A stretch of 11,856 nucleotides of DNA from Deltaproteobacteria bacterium (GCA_020348625.1 CP070752.1:2502750-2514605), one strand, 5' to 3'; shown: positions 1-8,068, counted from the first letter of the stretch. The notes: generated by a model not told the origin, from the sequence alone. Program-made: numbers and translations.

Positions 1-1
1 C

Positions 2-397
2 GAGTCTTATCTGAGGGAGCCGTATTTCAGGGTACTCGAGAAGTACGGGGTTGGTCAGGTGCTCTCTCACTGGACCTGGCTGCCTCCTCTAAGGAGACAA
101 TTTGCCCTGAGCAGGCAAAGGTTCTTGAATGGAGGGAACCAATCGATCGTTAGGCTTATGACACCTATCGGGATGCGGTATGAGGATGCCTATATCAGAG
201 CTCACCCCTTCGATCAATTGATTGATGAAATGATGAGTCCAGGAATGATAGATGAAACCGTGGAAATAATGGGAACAGCCATCCAACAAGAAGTACACAT
301 AAACGTGATCATCAACAACCGCGCGGGAGGAAATGCGCCATTAATTGCTCAGAAGATTGCAGAGAGGTTTGTGCAGGCCGACTTCAAGGGAAGCTGA
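2..397 (+). CDS. DUF72 (YecE-like) family protein, C-terminal part
   Basis: The reading frame is open from the left edge and ends with TGA at 395-397, giving about 131 residues of a protein whose N-terminus lies outside the window. The visible part has a SHWTWLPPL segment, a VRLMTPIG strand, and a late VIINNRAGGNAP stretch. The last resembles the 'NN...G.AP.NA..L' end of DUF72 proteins, which are predicted TIM-barrel-like proteins of unknown biochemical role. GTG at 59 is internal and is not the real start. The gene converges with the sensor kinase at 421, with only 23 bp between them and no obvious terminator. The family call rests on the C-terminal motif alone, so it is moderately supported; the function is unknown. 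Confidence 0.6.
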   Translation, partial: ESYLREPYFRVLEKYGVGQVLSHWTWLPPLRRQFALSRQRFLNGGNQSIVRLMTPIGMRYEDAYIRAHPFDQLIDEMMSPGMIDETVEIMGTAIQQEVHINVIINNRAGGNAPLIAQKIAERFVQADFKGS

Positions 398-420
398 AAC
401 CGTTGCACTCTCCTTCTGGG

Positions 421-2004
421 CTAATTTAGTAATTCCCTTATTTTTTGAGACAATCGCCTCATATTAAAGGGCTTTTGGATAAAACCGTTACACCCTCGTT
501 CCAGCATTTCTTTGGCCTGACCAACGATACTGTATCCGCTTGAAAGGAGAACCTTTACGTTTGGCATTATCTCTTTGATTCGTTCGTACGTCTCTTCCCC
601 ACCCATATCGGGCATGATCATGTCCAGGATGACCATATCGATGGCATCCTTGTGTGTTTTACAGAGCTCGATGGCATCCCTTCCGTTCTTCGCTATGAGG
701 ATTTCATATCCTAACGTGCTGAGCATTTCGCTGCCCACGGTTATGATCATGTCTTCGTCATCTACCAGGAGAATGGTCTCGGAGCCTGTTAACAGGTCAT
801 TCTGAAACTCGTCTTCCTCAACGATTCGGCCCTCAGAAACGGGAAGGTAGATATTGAAGGTAGTTCCCTCACCCTTTTCACTGTAAACATTCATAAAGCC
901 CCCGTGGTTTTGCACAATCCCATAAACAGAGGCCAGTCCCAAGCCTGTGCCTTTACCTGTCTGGTCAGTAGTGAAAAACAGATCGAATATCTTTTCCTGT
1001 GTCTGCCTGTCCATGCCCACGCCGGTATCTGTAACCGAGATTCTCACGTATTTTCCGGGTTCCAAGTGATGGGGCTTTACATGGTCTTCATCAAGCGTGA
1101 GGTTTTCGGTTTGCAGATAAAGCTCCCCGCCTCCAGGCATAGCCTGCCATGCATTGACGTAAAGGTTGAGCAGCGCCTGTTGTATCTGGTTGGGGTCTGC
1201 TTCAACAATCCAGATTCCTTGCTGATATTGGGTATGTATGGTTATTTCCTTCTTCGTATGACCAAACATTTGGGAACTATTTTTGACTATGTCGTTAAGA
1301 TCGGTGGGTTTAACCTCGTATTTGCCTTCCCGGGCAACCCCCAGAAGCTGTTTTGTAAGCTCAGTTCCCTCCTGCACATATTGCTCGATGTTCCTGAGCT
1401 TTTCATACTCCGAAAAGCTGGAGTCCAGGGCTAGTCGCATGAGCGATGCATTTCCCTGTATACCCATAAGCAGGTTATTGAAATGATGGGCAATACCACT
1501 GGCAAGGGTGCCAATCGCCTCCATCTTCTGGGCCTGTTCAAGCTTTGCTTCAATTCTCTTCTGTGACGTGATATCCCTCAGCACATTCAGCATAGCAGGT
1601 TGATCTCCCCATGTTATGGGCACCGGATTCAGTTGTACCCACACTTCTTCGCCGTCTCTATCTATGATCCTGAATGCATAGGTTTCGGGAAGCTCCTCTC
1701 CGCTAGAGGTTGGGTTGTTTCTCTCCAAGACCATTTCCCGGTCATCGGGATGAACAAGTTCACTGAAGGGAATTCCGAGCAATTCATCGGCTGAATAGCC
1801 AATCATATCTTCTGTCTTGGGGTTTGGAAATTTTATCAGGTTATCCTGCGTGACAAAGATGGCGTCATTGGCGTTTTCGACTAAAATGCGGTACCTTTTT
1901 CCGTTCTCTCTAAGTGCTCCTGCAGCCCGTTTGCGTTCAACAGCATCCCTTTGAAGGGCCTTGATTCTGCGTTGAAGTTCCTCATAGCTTGGCTCGTTTT
2001 CCAT
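421..2004 (-). CDS. PAS-containing hybrid histidine kinase with C-terminal receiver
   Basis: This 527-residue protein has no visible signal peptide or membrane segment, so it is probably cytoplasmic. It starts with a charged coiled-coil-like stretch (about 1-36), followed by one PAS domain (about 37-150) and a linker helix. The HisKA dimerisation helix contains GIAHHFNN, with H173 as the likely phospho-acceptor. The HATPase domain shows an N box around N284, G1 DTGVGMD (326-332) and G2 GKGTGLGL (350-357). The receiver domain (about 408-527) has acidic pair D415/D416, phospho-acceptor D461, S488/S489 and K511. The start ATG is preceded by a good GGGAG ribosome site. It is a shorter paralogue of the kinase at 2672-4996 (receivers about 60% identical by hand alignment). 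No separate output regulator is adjacent. The signal is unknown; PAS domains bind small ligands, haem or flavin, but none can be assigned here. Confidence 0.93.
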   Translation of the reverse strand: MENEPSYEELQRRIKALQRDAVERKRAAGALRENGKRYRILVENANDAIFVTQDNLIKFPNPKTEDMIGYSADELLGIPFSELVHPDDREMVLERNNPTSSGEELPETYAFRIIDRDGEEVWVQLNPVPITWGDQPAMLNVLRDITSQKRIEAKLEQAQKMEAIGTLASGIAHHFNNLLMGIQGNASLMRLALDSSFSEYEKLRNIEQYVQEGTELTKQLLGVAREGKYEVKPTDLNDIVKNSSQMFGHTKKEITIHTQYQQGIWIVEADPNQIQQALLNLYVNAWQAMPGGGELYLQTENLTLDEDHVKPHHLEPGKYVRISVTDTGVGMDRQTQEKIFDLFFTTDQTGKGTGLGLASVYGIVQNHGGFMNVYSEKGEGTTFNIYLPVSEGRIVEEDEFQNDLLTGSETILLVDDEDMIITVGSEMLSTLGYEILIAKNGRDAIELCKTHKDAIDMVILDMIMPDMGGEETYERIKEIMPNVKVLLSSGYSIVGQAKEMLERGCNGFIQKPFNMRRLSQKIRELLN

Positions 2005-2671
2005 TGGACTCTCCCTTCAGCCTTTACCTTGTTTTTGAACTCTGGAGATCAATCAACTCCTCCGAAAAAGATCTCACAGACGGACTACCCATAACCTCTA
2101 CGACCTGAAGTTAGAATCTATACCGATACCGTAGGGTAATAAAGGAGAGCTAACAAAAGAAGGGCTTCCCGAGATGGCGTTATCCCCCGGTCTGAACAAA
2201 AGCTACCTATGTTTTAAGGGATGCCAGGTAATTTAGATTTACGCGCATCCGAGAAGCCTTTTCAAGCTCACCTGAAGCTTCACGTTCTATCATCCGGTTT
2301 GTGAAACTCATAAGCCCAATGAGAACAGGTGTCCGTTTTGAAGCATCGTGAAGCTGGGTCAATGTTCCCCTTTTACTCCTCAAGTCACTAAACTTAATCG
2401 GATGTTTTTTGTTGAAACTTTAGTAGTTTCCTGTGCTCAGGCTCTGGGCTTCTCGGGCAGTTTGCTTTGGGGATTCTGGGTTTCAAAATAAGAGAAATCA
2501 ATAAGTTGAAGGCGTTTGGACGATATCCTAGTCCACTTCAGCTCACCATAGGATGCAGGGCTCAGCGTAATAGGGACTGGAGTCTCTGCGATATTGATGA
2601 CACAGGCCGATTTCTTGGTTCGGGATAATGGGGGAAGGAGAGGATTCTCCGAAATGGCAGTGGTGAGATCC
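2005..2671. other. 667-bp intergenic region between two kinase genes
   Basis: I find no convincing gene here. On the minus strand the stretch just downstream of the larger kinase (about 2437-2670) stays open for roughly 78 codons with protein-like composition, but has no ATG, GTG or TTG. A second open minus-strand stretch in another frame runs 2207-2419 (about 70 codons, ending in TAG). Together they could be a decayed gene or chance. The 2005-2206 part should hold the promoter of the 421-2004 kinase, but I see no strong -35/-10 pair and no sigma-54 type site. Confidence 0.5.
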
Positions 2672-2686
2672 TTATTTAAGGATCTC
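2665..2686. repeat. 22-bp perfect inverted repeat across kinase stop codon
   Basis: GAGATCCTTA and TAAGGATCTC form 10-bp arms around a 2-bp centre. The repeat includes the last codons and TAA stop of the minus-strand kinase at 2672-4996. With a 2-nt centre and no T-run following it on either strand, it is a poor intrinsic terminator. It could be a cruciform, a protein site or coincidence. Confidence 0.45.
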
Positions 2687-4996
2687 CCTGATTCGTAAAG
2701 ACATCCCTTTCATGGTATAGGGTTTTTGAATAAAGCCGTTGCAGCCTCGTGCCAATATTTTAGTAGCGCGGCTGTCTTTGCTGTATCCGCTTGAAAGGAG
2801 CACTTTGACATGGGGGTTGATCTTCTTGATCTCATCATAGGTTTCTCCGCCGCTCATCTCCGGCATTATCAGATCGAGGATTACGATATGAATAGCGTCC
2901 TTATGAGCCCGATACAGCTCAATGGCATCCTTTCCGCTTCTGGCAGCCAACACGGTATAGCCCATTCTTTCCAGCATTTGTCTGCCAACGTCAATAACCG
3001 TTTCCTCGTCGTCTACAAGAAGAACGGTCTCGCTGCCCTTGACAGGCTCCTGAGCTAATTCGGCCTTTCCGGTAACCTTTCTGTTCGATACAGGCAGATA
3101 GATCTTGAAGGTAGTTCCGTGTCCCTTCTGAGATTCCACATCAATGTATCCATCGTGGGCTTTGATTATACCATAGACCGAGGCCAGTCCAAGGCCGGTG
3201 CCTTTTCCAACGCCTTTTGTGGTGAAGAATGGCTCGAAGATATGGTTCATAATCTTTTTGTCCATGCCTATGCCCGAATCGGTAACGGTTAGCAAAACAT
3301 AATTCCCGGGCCTCGGATTATACTGCTTTCCGGCCATGTTCATGTTAGTGACATTGCCGGTTTTTAAAATAAGATCTCCACTGCCCGTTATAGCATCAGC
3401 TGCATTCACATAAAGATTCCATAACGCCTGCTCTATTTGACCTTGATCCGCCTCTATGGTGAGCAGGTCCGGGGCAAGATCTCGGATAATCCGAATCTCC
3501 TTTTTGGCTGTTCCAAAGGTATCAGAGGTTTCTTCCACCAGACGATTCAGGCTTAGGGGTCTGATCTCATATCTGCCCTCCCTTGCGTATCCGAGGAGTT
3601 GGCTCGTCAACTTTGATCCGCTCTCAACGAGTTTTTCGATATTCTTTAGCTTTTCATATTGTGGCTTCTTTTTATCGGTGTCTAGAAGTACCAACGACAC
3701 ATTTCCCATGATACCCATAAGCATGTTGTTGAAATTATGGGCGATACCTCCTGCTAGGGTTCCGAGCGCTTCCATCTTTTGCGCTAGCTGGAGCTGCTCC
3801 TCAAAGTACTTTTTTTCAGTGATGTCTTCATAAATTAAGAATTGATCTTTTAATCCAACCGTTACAGGCCTGAAGAGAATCACTTTGTTTGAGCCGTCTT
3901 TGCAGGTAACGGTGAACGATCTCGGTCGGGATTCATCAGGTGTTGCGCGTTCAAGATCAGAGATCCATGTTGAGATCACTTGATGCCTATATTCTGGATC
4001 GGGAAAGGCCTTTTTGAACCACTCGCGGCCTGTGGGCGTGTCATCCAGGGTATAACCGAATATCTCAACGAACTTAGGATTGATATATTGATAGTGGCCG
4101 TCCTTATCCACCATTGATACCCCAAACGGTGACTCTTCAACCAGAACGCGGAACTTTTCCTTTTCCCGATGCAGCACCTCTTCGGCCCTCTTCCGCTCCG
4201 TTATATCTCGTGCAAACGCGCAATTGTATTCCTTGCCGCCGAATATAACGTAGTTTAGGGTTACTTCTACGGGGAACAGGGTACCATCTTTGGCGCGATG
4301 ATAGGATTCAATATTAAAAGAGCCGCGGCGTTTGAGATCCTCCCAATGCTCGGCCCAGATACCCTTCGGGAAGCCCGGGTCGATGTCCTGCACCGTCATT
4401 TCCAACAATTCCTCTCGCGAATAGCCGAGGCTGCGGCATGCAGCTTCGTTCACGTATGAGAATCGTCCATCGGGATTTATCCAGAAAGCGGCCTCGGAAG
4501 AGCGCTGGATGCTGAACTGCGTGAGGCGAAGCAACTCTTCAGCCCTCTTCTGCTGGCTAATGTCTCTGATGATTCCCTGGTAACCAAGAATCCTTCCGTC
4601 AGGAGCGCGCCGGAGGCTCGCTGTAAGGAGGCATTCCATCTCAGTTCCATCTTTCTTCCGGAGCTTTACCTCAAAGTCTCTTAGAGAGCCGTTATCTTCT
4701 ATTTCTTTCTGAAAACGGGACCGGTCAGCGGGATCAGCATAGGTTTCGTGTGCTTTAATGCGTGTTAGCTCTTCGCTGGTATAGCAAAAGAGATCTAAAA
4801 AAGCCTGGTTGAAATCAGAGAATGCCCCTTCTCTGGTCGTGATGTAGATGGCATCCCTCGACTGCTCGAAGAGTGCTTTGTAGGGCTCATCAAGATGCTC
4901 GTACGGGGAGTTCAGTCTTGTCGCTTGAGGCAACTTTTGACGCGATTTGGCTACTTCGGGGGAAAATCCTTCCTTGCTCTTTACTGCCGCTTTCAT
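2672..4996 (-). CDS. Triple-PAS hybrid histidine kinase with C-terminal receiver
   Basis: This 774-residue probable cytoplasmic sensor kinase has no membrane segments. Three PAS/PAC modules lie at about 36-150, 155-270 and 278-397, each ending in the usual RDI(S/T)..KR or EDITEKK boundary. The HisKA motif GGIAHNFNN has H420 as probable phospho-acceptor. The HATPase has an N box near N527/N531, G1 DSGIGMD (573-579) and G2 GKGTGLGL (597-604). The receiver (about 653-774) has D662/D663, phospho-acceptor D708 and K758. ATG at 4996 is the first Met of the frame, but no good Shine-Dalgarno lies before it, so translation may be weak or the start mis-set. It lies upstream of the second kinase on the same strand, 667 bp apart, and looks like the result of tandem duplication with gain or loss of PAS modules. 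Input signal and partner are unknown. Confidence 0.93.
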   Translation of the reverse strand: MKAAVKSKEGFSPEVAKSRQKLPQATRLNSPYEHLDEPYKALFEQSRDAIYITTREGAFSDFNQAFLDLFCYTSEELTRIKAHETYADPADRSRFQKEIEDNGSLRDFEVKLRKKDGTEMECLLTASLRRAPDGRILGYQGIIRDISQQKRAEELLRLTQFSIQRSSEAAFWINPDGRFSYVNEAACRSLGYSREELLEMTVQDIDPGFPKGIWAEHWEDLKRRGSFNIESYHRAKDGTLFPVEVTLNYVIFGGKEYNCAFARDITERKRAEEVLHREKEKFRVLVEESPFGVSMVDKDGHYQYINPKFVEIFGYTLDDTPTGREWFKKAFPDPEYRHQVISTWISDLERATPDESRPRSFTVTCKDGSNKVILFRPVTVGLKDQFLIYEDITEKKYFEEQLQLAQKMEALGTLAGGIAHNFNNMLMGIMGNVSLVLLDTDKKKPQYEKLKNIEKLVESGSKLTSQLLGYAREGRYEIRPLSLNRLVEETSDTFGTAKKEIRIIRDLAPDLLTIEADQGQIEQALWNLYVNAADAITGSGDLILKTGNVTNMNMAGKQYNPRPGNYVLLTVTDSGIGMDKKIMNHIFEPFFTTKGVGKGTGLGLASVYGIIKAHDGYIDVESQKGHGTTFKIYLPVSNRKVTGKAELAQEPVKGSETVLLVDDEETVIDVGRQMLERMGYTVLAARSGKDAIELYRAHKDAIHIVILDLIMPEMSGGETYDEIKKINPHVKVLLSSGYSKDSRATKILARGCNGFIQKPYTMKGMSLRIREILK

Positions 4997-5081
4997 TGCA
5001 TCAATTTGGGCAAAGGCATAGACGATTTTTCTGCACCGCTACGTCCCCGGCATAATAGCCTACAGGTGCGAGTTTGAACTC

Positions 5082-5119
5082 TTAAAAACCGGGGCTGCAA
5101 TGACGAGTATGAAAGCCCC
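5082..5119 (-). terminator. Possible intrinsic terminator upstream of the large kinase gene
   Basis: Read on the minus strand, GGGGCT and AGCCCC (5119-5114 and 5096-5091) can pair with a 17-nt loop, followed by GG and TTTTT. The stem is only 6 bp and the loop is large, so this is a modest candidate. It would insulate the kinase from read-through out of the etf operon. Confidence 0.35.
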
Positions 5120-5384
5120 ACGTCATGGTTCAGGCTCAGGGAGCCGCACATAGCATTTGTCGGAAGCCGCTGTTGATAGTGCGGTCATGAGCTCAGGTGC
5201 AATGGAGAACAGGTGCTATCCTGCACCATTCTCAGAAAACAGATATTCTGTGACAAAAGAATGCAAAATAAAGGCCAAGATGCTTGCTCAGAACGGTATT
5301 TTGTTTTTATGAAGCAAGGGTTGGGGGAGGGGTAAAATCGCTGGAAAGAAGACCTTTTGAGGGAACACGCAAAACAACACCGGT

Positions 5385-5420
5385 CCCTATCAGCCGCCAT
5401 TAGTTTGACGGCTGATAGGG
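5385..5420 (-). terminator. Terminator candidate after etfA
   Basis: A perfect 12-bp inverted repeat (CCCTATCAGCCG / CGGCTGATAGGG) with a 12-nt loop sits 8 bp beyond the etfA stop codon. The downstream minus-strand tail is T-biased (TGTTGTTTTG) but begins with ACCGG rather than a clean T-run, so termination may be incomplete or the hairpin may protect the 3' end of the mRNA. Confidence 0.6.
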
Positions 5421-5428
5421 CAGGTTCT

Positions 5429-6412
5429 TTATAGCACCTTCTTGAGCGCCTCGGTCAATGCCGGCACGACCTCGAAGAGATCACCGACCACTCCGTAGTC
5501 TGCCTTTTGAAAAATAGGGGCGTCGGGGTCCTTATTTATTGCCACAATGACTTTAGAAGTGCTCATTCCCGCCAGGTGTTGAATGGCTCCCGAAATACCA
5601 CAGGCGATATAGAGATTTGGAGAAACAACCTTCCCGGTTTGCCCCACCTGGTCGCTGTGGGGCCGCCAGCCTGCGTCTACCGCCGAGCGTGATGCACCAA
5701 CCGTCGCCTCAATGAGATCGGCCAATGCCTCTATCACCGTGAAGTGCTCTGGACCTTTCATCCCTCGTCCGCCAGAGACAATTCTTTCAGCCTCGGTAAG
5801 ATCCACCTTACCGCCTGCCTCTTGCACAACTTCAACCACCTTCGTCTTGAGTTCAGAGTCATCGAGGCTGAATTGGCCGTCAACCACCTCGGCCGATTTT
5901 GATTCGTCCGGTTCATTCATTTCAAAAACATTTGGCCGCGCTGTGGCCATTTGGGGGACGCTGTTCTTGTAGGTAACGCTTGCGTAAGCTTTACCTGCGT
6001 AAATGGGTCGCTTGGCCACGAGGTTGCCATTATCAAGCCAAAACTCTACACAATCTTGGGCCACACCAACCCCGAGCCGAGCCGCAAGCCTGCCTGATAG
6101 ATCCCTACCTTGAACCGATGCACCTAACAGGAGTATCGCCGGTTCACCGGCTTGGACCAACTGTGCGAGTACAGATGCGTAGGCGTCGGTAGTATAGGTT
6201 GCCAGCCGCTCATCGTCGGCAACGATGACCTTGTCTGCGCCGTATTTTCCAAGCTCTGCGGCCTTTTCCTTAATATTAGAACCCAACAAGAGAGCAGTTA
6301 CCGGCTGACCCAGCGTATCTGCCAGGCGCCTTGCCTCGCTCACCAGTTCAAAGGATATCTTCCTTAATTCACCTTCCCTTTGTTCAGCAACTATCCAAAT
6401 TCCCTGTGCCAT
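5429..6412 (-). CDS. etfA: Electron transfer flavoprotein alpha subunit
   Basis: This 327-residue protein pairs with EtfB to form the FAD-containing electron transfer flavoprotein, which accepts electrons from acyl-CoA dehydrogenases in the cytoplasm. The N-terminal alpha/beta domain (about 1-190) is followed by the FAD-binding domain. The latter shows GASRSAVDAGW (239-249), the flavin-contacting HSDQVGQTG (252-260) and the classic EtfA signature around LYIACGISGAIQHLAGM (267-283), then AINKDPDAPIF (291-301). The length is normal for the family. ATG at 6412 has an AAAGGAG ribosome site six bases upstream. It lies 33 bp downstream of etfB on the same strand, so the two are co-transcribed. No C-terminal fusion is present. 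Confidence 0.96.
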   Translation of the reverse strand: MAQGIWIVAEQREGELRKISFELVSEARRLADTLGQPVTALLLGSNIKEKAAELGKYGADKVIVADDERLATYTTDAYASVLAQLVQAGEPAILLLGASVQGRDLSGRLAARLGVGVAQDCVEFWLDNGNLVAKRPIYAGKAYASVTYKNSVPQMATARPNVFEMNEPDESKSAEVVDGQFSLDDSELKTKVVEVVQEAGGKVDLTEAERIVSGGRGMKGPEHFTVIEALADLIEATVGASRSAVDAGWRPHSDQVGQTGKVVSPNLYIACGISGAIQHLAGMSTSKVIVAINKDPDAPIFQKADYGVVGDLFEVVPALTEALKKVL

Positions 6413-6445
6413 TTTTTTCTCCTTTGTTTTTTGTTGCGGAAGCTC

Positions 6446-7240
6446 CTAAATTGCTTTTGCCTCTTCGCGAAGCAAGGTAGCTAGATTTGCAGCCTTTTCC
6501 TCCGGCGTTTCACCTTCTACCAGCTTCCCGGCAGCCCTTTCTGCAGGCGGTGTAAGTTCAACAACCTGTATCTTTGCTCCGCCTTCTCCAACCTCACCTG
6601 CATCGATACCCAAATCGGCGAGCGTCTTAACATCGAGCGGTTTCTTTTTGGCCTTCATGATCCCCGGCAATGACGCATACCGCGGCTCGTTCAATCCCTT
6701 CTGAGCCGTAATCAAGGCAGGCAGGGCAGCCTCGATAACATAGGTCCCACCTTCCACCTCTTTGTGGGCCTTTACTTTAGATCCGTCATCGCTGACCTCC
6801 AGCTTAACGACTACCGATACCTGCGGGATATTCAAGAGCTCTGCCACGTTCGATCCAACTACACCGTAGTCATCATCAACCCCCTGCTTACCGCAGAAAA
6901 CAATATCATATTCAAGCCCCTTAATAACCGCGGCGAGAATCTTAGCTATCCCGAGTGAATCAGTGCCGGTAAGCGCCGGATCATCAACCAATATGCCCTT
7001 GTCCGCACCCATGGCCAGGGCGGTTCTGATGGCCTCGGTACTCCGCTGTGGGCCCACCCCGATAATGGTCACCTCGCCGCCGAATTTTTCCTTGATGCGT
7101 AAGGCCTCTTCCACCGCGTACTCATCATAGGGGTTCATCACCCATTTGATGTTGTCGGTTACGATTGCCTTGGAACCTGGTGCGATTCTGATTTGCGTTT
7201 CAGTGTCTGGTACCTGTTTTAAACAGACTAAAATATTCAC
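6446..7240 (-). CDS. etfB: Electron transfer flavoprotein beta subunit
   Basis: This 264-residue protein is the partner of EtfA. It begins MNILVCLKQVPDTE, typical of EtfB, and shows a nucleotide-binding KQGVDDDYGVVG region (118-129) and the EtfB signature from VKAHKEVEGG to ALPALITA (156-179). The following LNEPRYASLPGIM segment (183-195) is the loop that recognises dehydrogenase partners. Whether the nucleotide site binds AMP (ordinary ETF) or NAD (bifurcating ETF) cannot be settled by eye. The start is GTG at 7240, chosen because GGAGG lies five bases upstream on the minus strand. It is followed closely by etfA and preceded by tetR on the same strand, with a 140-bp gap. The link to an acyl-CoA-type regulator suggests a role in beta-oxidation or aromatic acid degradation. 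Confidence 0.96.
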   Translation of the reverse strand: MNILVCLKQVPDTETQIRIAPGSKAIVTDNIKWVMNPYDEYAVEEALRIKEKFGGEVTIIGVGPQRSTEAIRTALAMGADKGILVDDPALTGTDSLGIAKILAAVIKGLEYDIVFCGKQGVDDDYGVVGSNVAELLNIPQVSVVVKLEVSDDGSKVKAHKEVEGGTYVIEAALPALITAQKGLNEPRYASLPGIMKAKKKPLDVKTLADLGIDAGEVGEGGAKIQVVELTPPAERAAGKLVEGETPEEKAANLATLLREEAKAI

Positions 7241-7351
7241 GGCATCCTCCTTTATAATGATATGTGCGGTTAGATATGAAATACAACCAATTCGGCTGAT
7301 TAGAACTACGTGTCCAGTTGGTGCACATGCTTAGCACTAAACCGTTTATCA

Positions 7352-7371
7352 TGTCAATAGCGATCGGCTAT
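7352..7371 (-). promoter_or_regulatory. Possible etfB promoter element with overlapping inverted repeat
   Basis: In the tetR-etfB gap the minus strand has a perfect -35 hexamer TTGACA (7357-7352). It is overlapped by an inverted repeat ATAGC-GATCG-GCTAT (7357-7371). No good -10 is found at the right distance, so if this is a promoter it probably needs an activator. Otherwise etfBA is read from the tetR promoter. Confidence 0.25.
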
Positions 7372-7380
7372 GAAATAGCC

Positions 7381-7968
7381 CTATCTCCTTATGCCATTTA
7401 TGAAAAAGCTGCTGATCTGCTCTGAGGCAGTTTCTATGTCGTATTTTGGTTTTTTTGATAAGACCCAGAATCGCGACATCTCATCGAGTGCTCCAAAGAA
7501 CGCTCGCTTGGCGATTCCGGGAAGTATATCATCTCTGATTAAACCCCTTTCCTTTCCTTCTTCTATAATATCGCCGATGAGGTCAAGGTACTCGAAGAAC
7601 TTAGTGTTATGATAGTTCTTCATGAACTTGCTGCTCTGCCTTAATTCCACCTGGATTATCTCGGCTATATCTTTGTTGTCTCTGATCAATTTGAGGTGGA
7701 CTAATGTAAATTTCTCGATCTTTTTCAGCGGATCGGTTTCTGAACTTATCTGCTCCTTCATGTTGTTCAATACTTCCTTCATCTTTTCTTCGAACAGGGA
7801 GATCAGAATGTCGTCTTTATGATCGAAGTAAATATAGATGGTGCCGTCAGCTACGCCCGCCTGTTGAGCGATTTCAGATACCTTGGCCTTGTAAAAACCC
7901 TTTTCGGCAAATACCTTTGTCGCGGCATCGATTATCCTCTTGTATTTTTCTTGGTTTTTCTGCCTCAT
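7381..7968 (-). CDS. TetR/AcrR family transcriptional regulator (FadR-like)
   Basis: This 195-residue repressor-type protein has an N-terminal TetR helix-turn-helix, with RIIDAATKVFAEKGF (11-25) and the recognition part VSEIAQQAGVADGTIYIYF (30-48). A helical ligand-binding domain follows, rich in charged helices, with a GALDEMSRFWVL segment near the end. TetR regulators beside etfBA commonly sense fatty acyl-CoA, as Bacillus FadR does, and that role is inferred here. ATG at 7968 has an AGGTGG ribosome site seven bases upstream. A perfect palindrome covers its predicted transcription start (8012-8027), which suggests autorepression. Given the same-strand order tetR-etfB-etfA, it probably controls the etf genes. 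Control of the divergent hdr operon is possible but not shown. Confidence 0.92.
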   Translation of the reverse strand: MRQKNQEKYKRIIDAATKVFAEKGFYKAKVSEIAQQAGVADGTIYIYFDHKDDILISLFEEKMKEVLNNMKEQISSETDPLKKIEKFTLVHLKLIRDNKDIAEIIQVELRQSSKFMKNYHNTKFFEYLDLIGDIIEEGKERGLIRDDILPGIAKRAFFGALDEMSRFWVLSKKPKYDIETASEQISSFFINGIRR

Positions 7969-8011
7969 GCTGCTGCCACCTGAAAAGACGTTATCGGCTG
8001 AGATTCTTAAC

Positions 8012-8027
8012 CTGAATGGTCATTCAG
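8012..8027. promoter_or_regulatory. Palindromic operator candidate for the TetR regulator
   Basis: CTGAATGGTCATTCAG is a perfect inverted repeat with 7-bp arms and a 2-bp centre; a further AA/TT pair flanks it after one mismatch. The TGAATG..CATTCA core resembles the half-sites of Bacillus FadR boxes, whose regulator is also TetR-type and controls etf and fatty-acid oxidation genes. It lies directly downstream of the predicted tetR -10 and covers the expected transcription start, an ideal repressor position. Binding by the neighbouring TetR is inferred. Confidence 0.7.
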
Positions 8028-8056
8028 TTTCTAGCAGAAGCATACCGGTTGGTCAA
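8028..8056 (-). promoter_or_regulatory. Predicted tetR promoter
   Basis: On the minus strand, TTGACC (8056-8051) and TAGAAA (8033-8028) are separated by 17 bp, a plausible sigma-70 pair. It places the transcript start inside the adjacent palindrome, about 55 nt before the tetR start codon. Confidence 0.55.
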
Positions 8057-8068
8057 TATCTTTTAGTT

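Larger units (their letters stand above)
4997..5428. other. 432-bp intergenic region between kinase and etfA
   Basis: No gene is supported. A 71-codon minus-strand frame (5185-5400) overlaps the strong etfA terminator hairpin and has a composition unlike a protein, so I do not accept it. The region holds two terminator-like hairpins for minus-strand transcripts (5385-5420 and 5091-5119, entered separately). It also has an imperfect stem-loop at 5205-5233 (GGTGC/GCACC core with GAGAA/TTCTC outer arms) and a 12-bp palindrome GAGTTTGAACTC at 5070-5081 upstream of the kinase. The kinase promoter should lie around 5000-5090, but no strong core promoter is evident. Confidence 0.5.

Noticed and set aside
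904..1434. 176-codon plus-strand frame
   Set aside because: It is antisense to the HATPase and HisKA part of the 421-2004 kinase, whose motifs are complete.
5205..5233. Stem-loop as a riboswitch or RNA gene
   Set aside because: It is a short imperfect hairpin with no recognisable conserved core; only weak structure is supported.
5185..5400. 71-codon minus-strand frame downstream of etfA
   Set aside because: It begins inside the etfA terminator hairpin, has no ribosome site, and is an improbable mixture of Cys, Ser and Phe.
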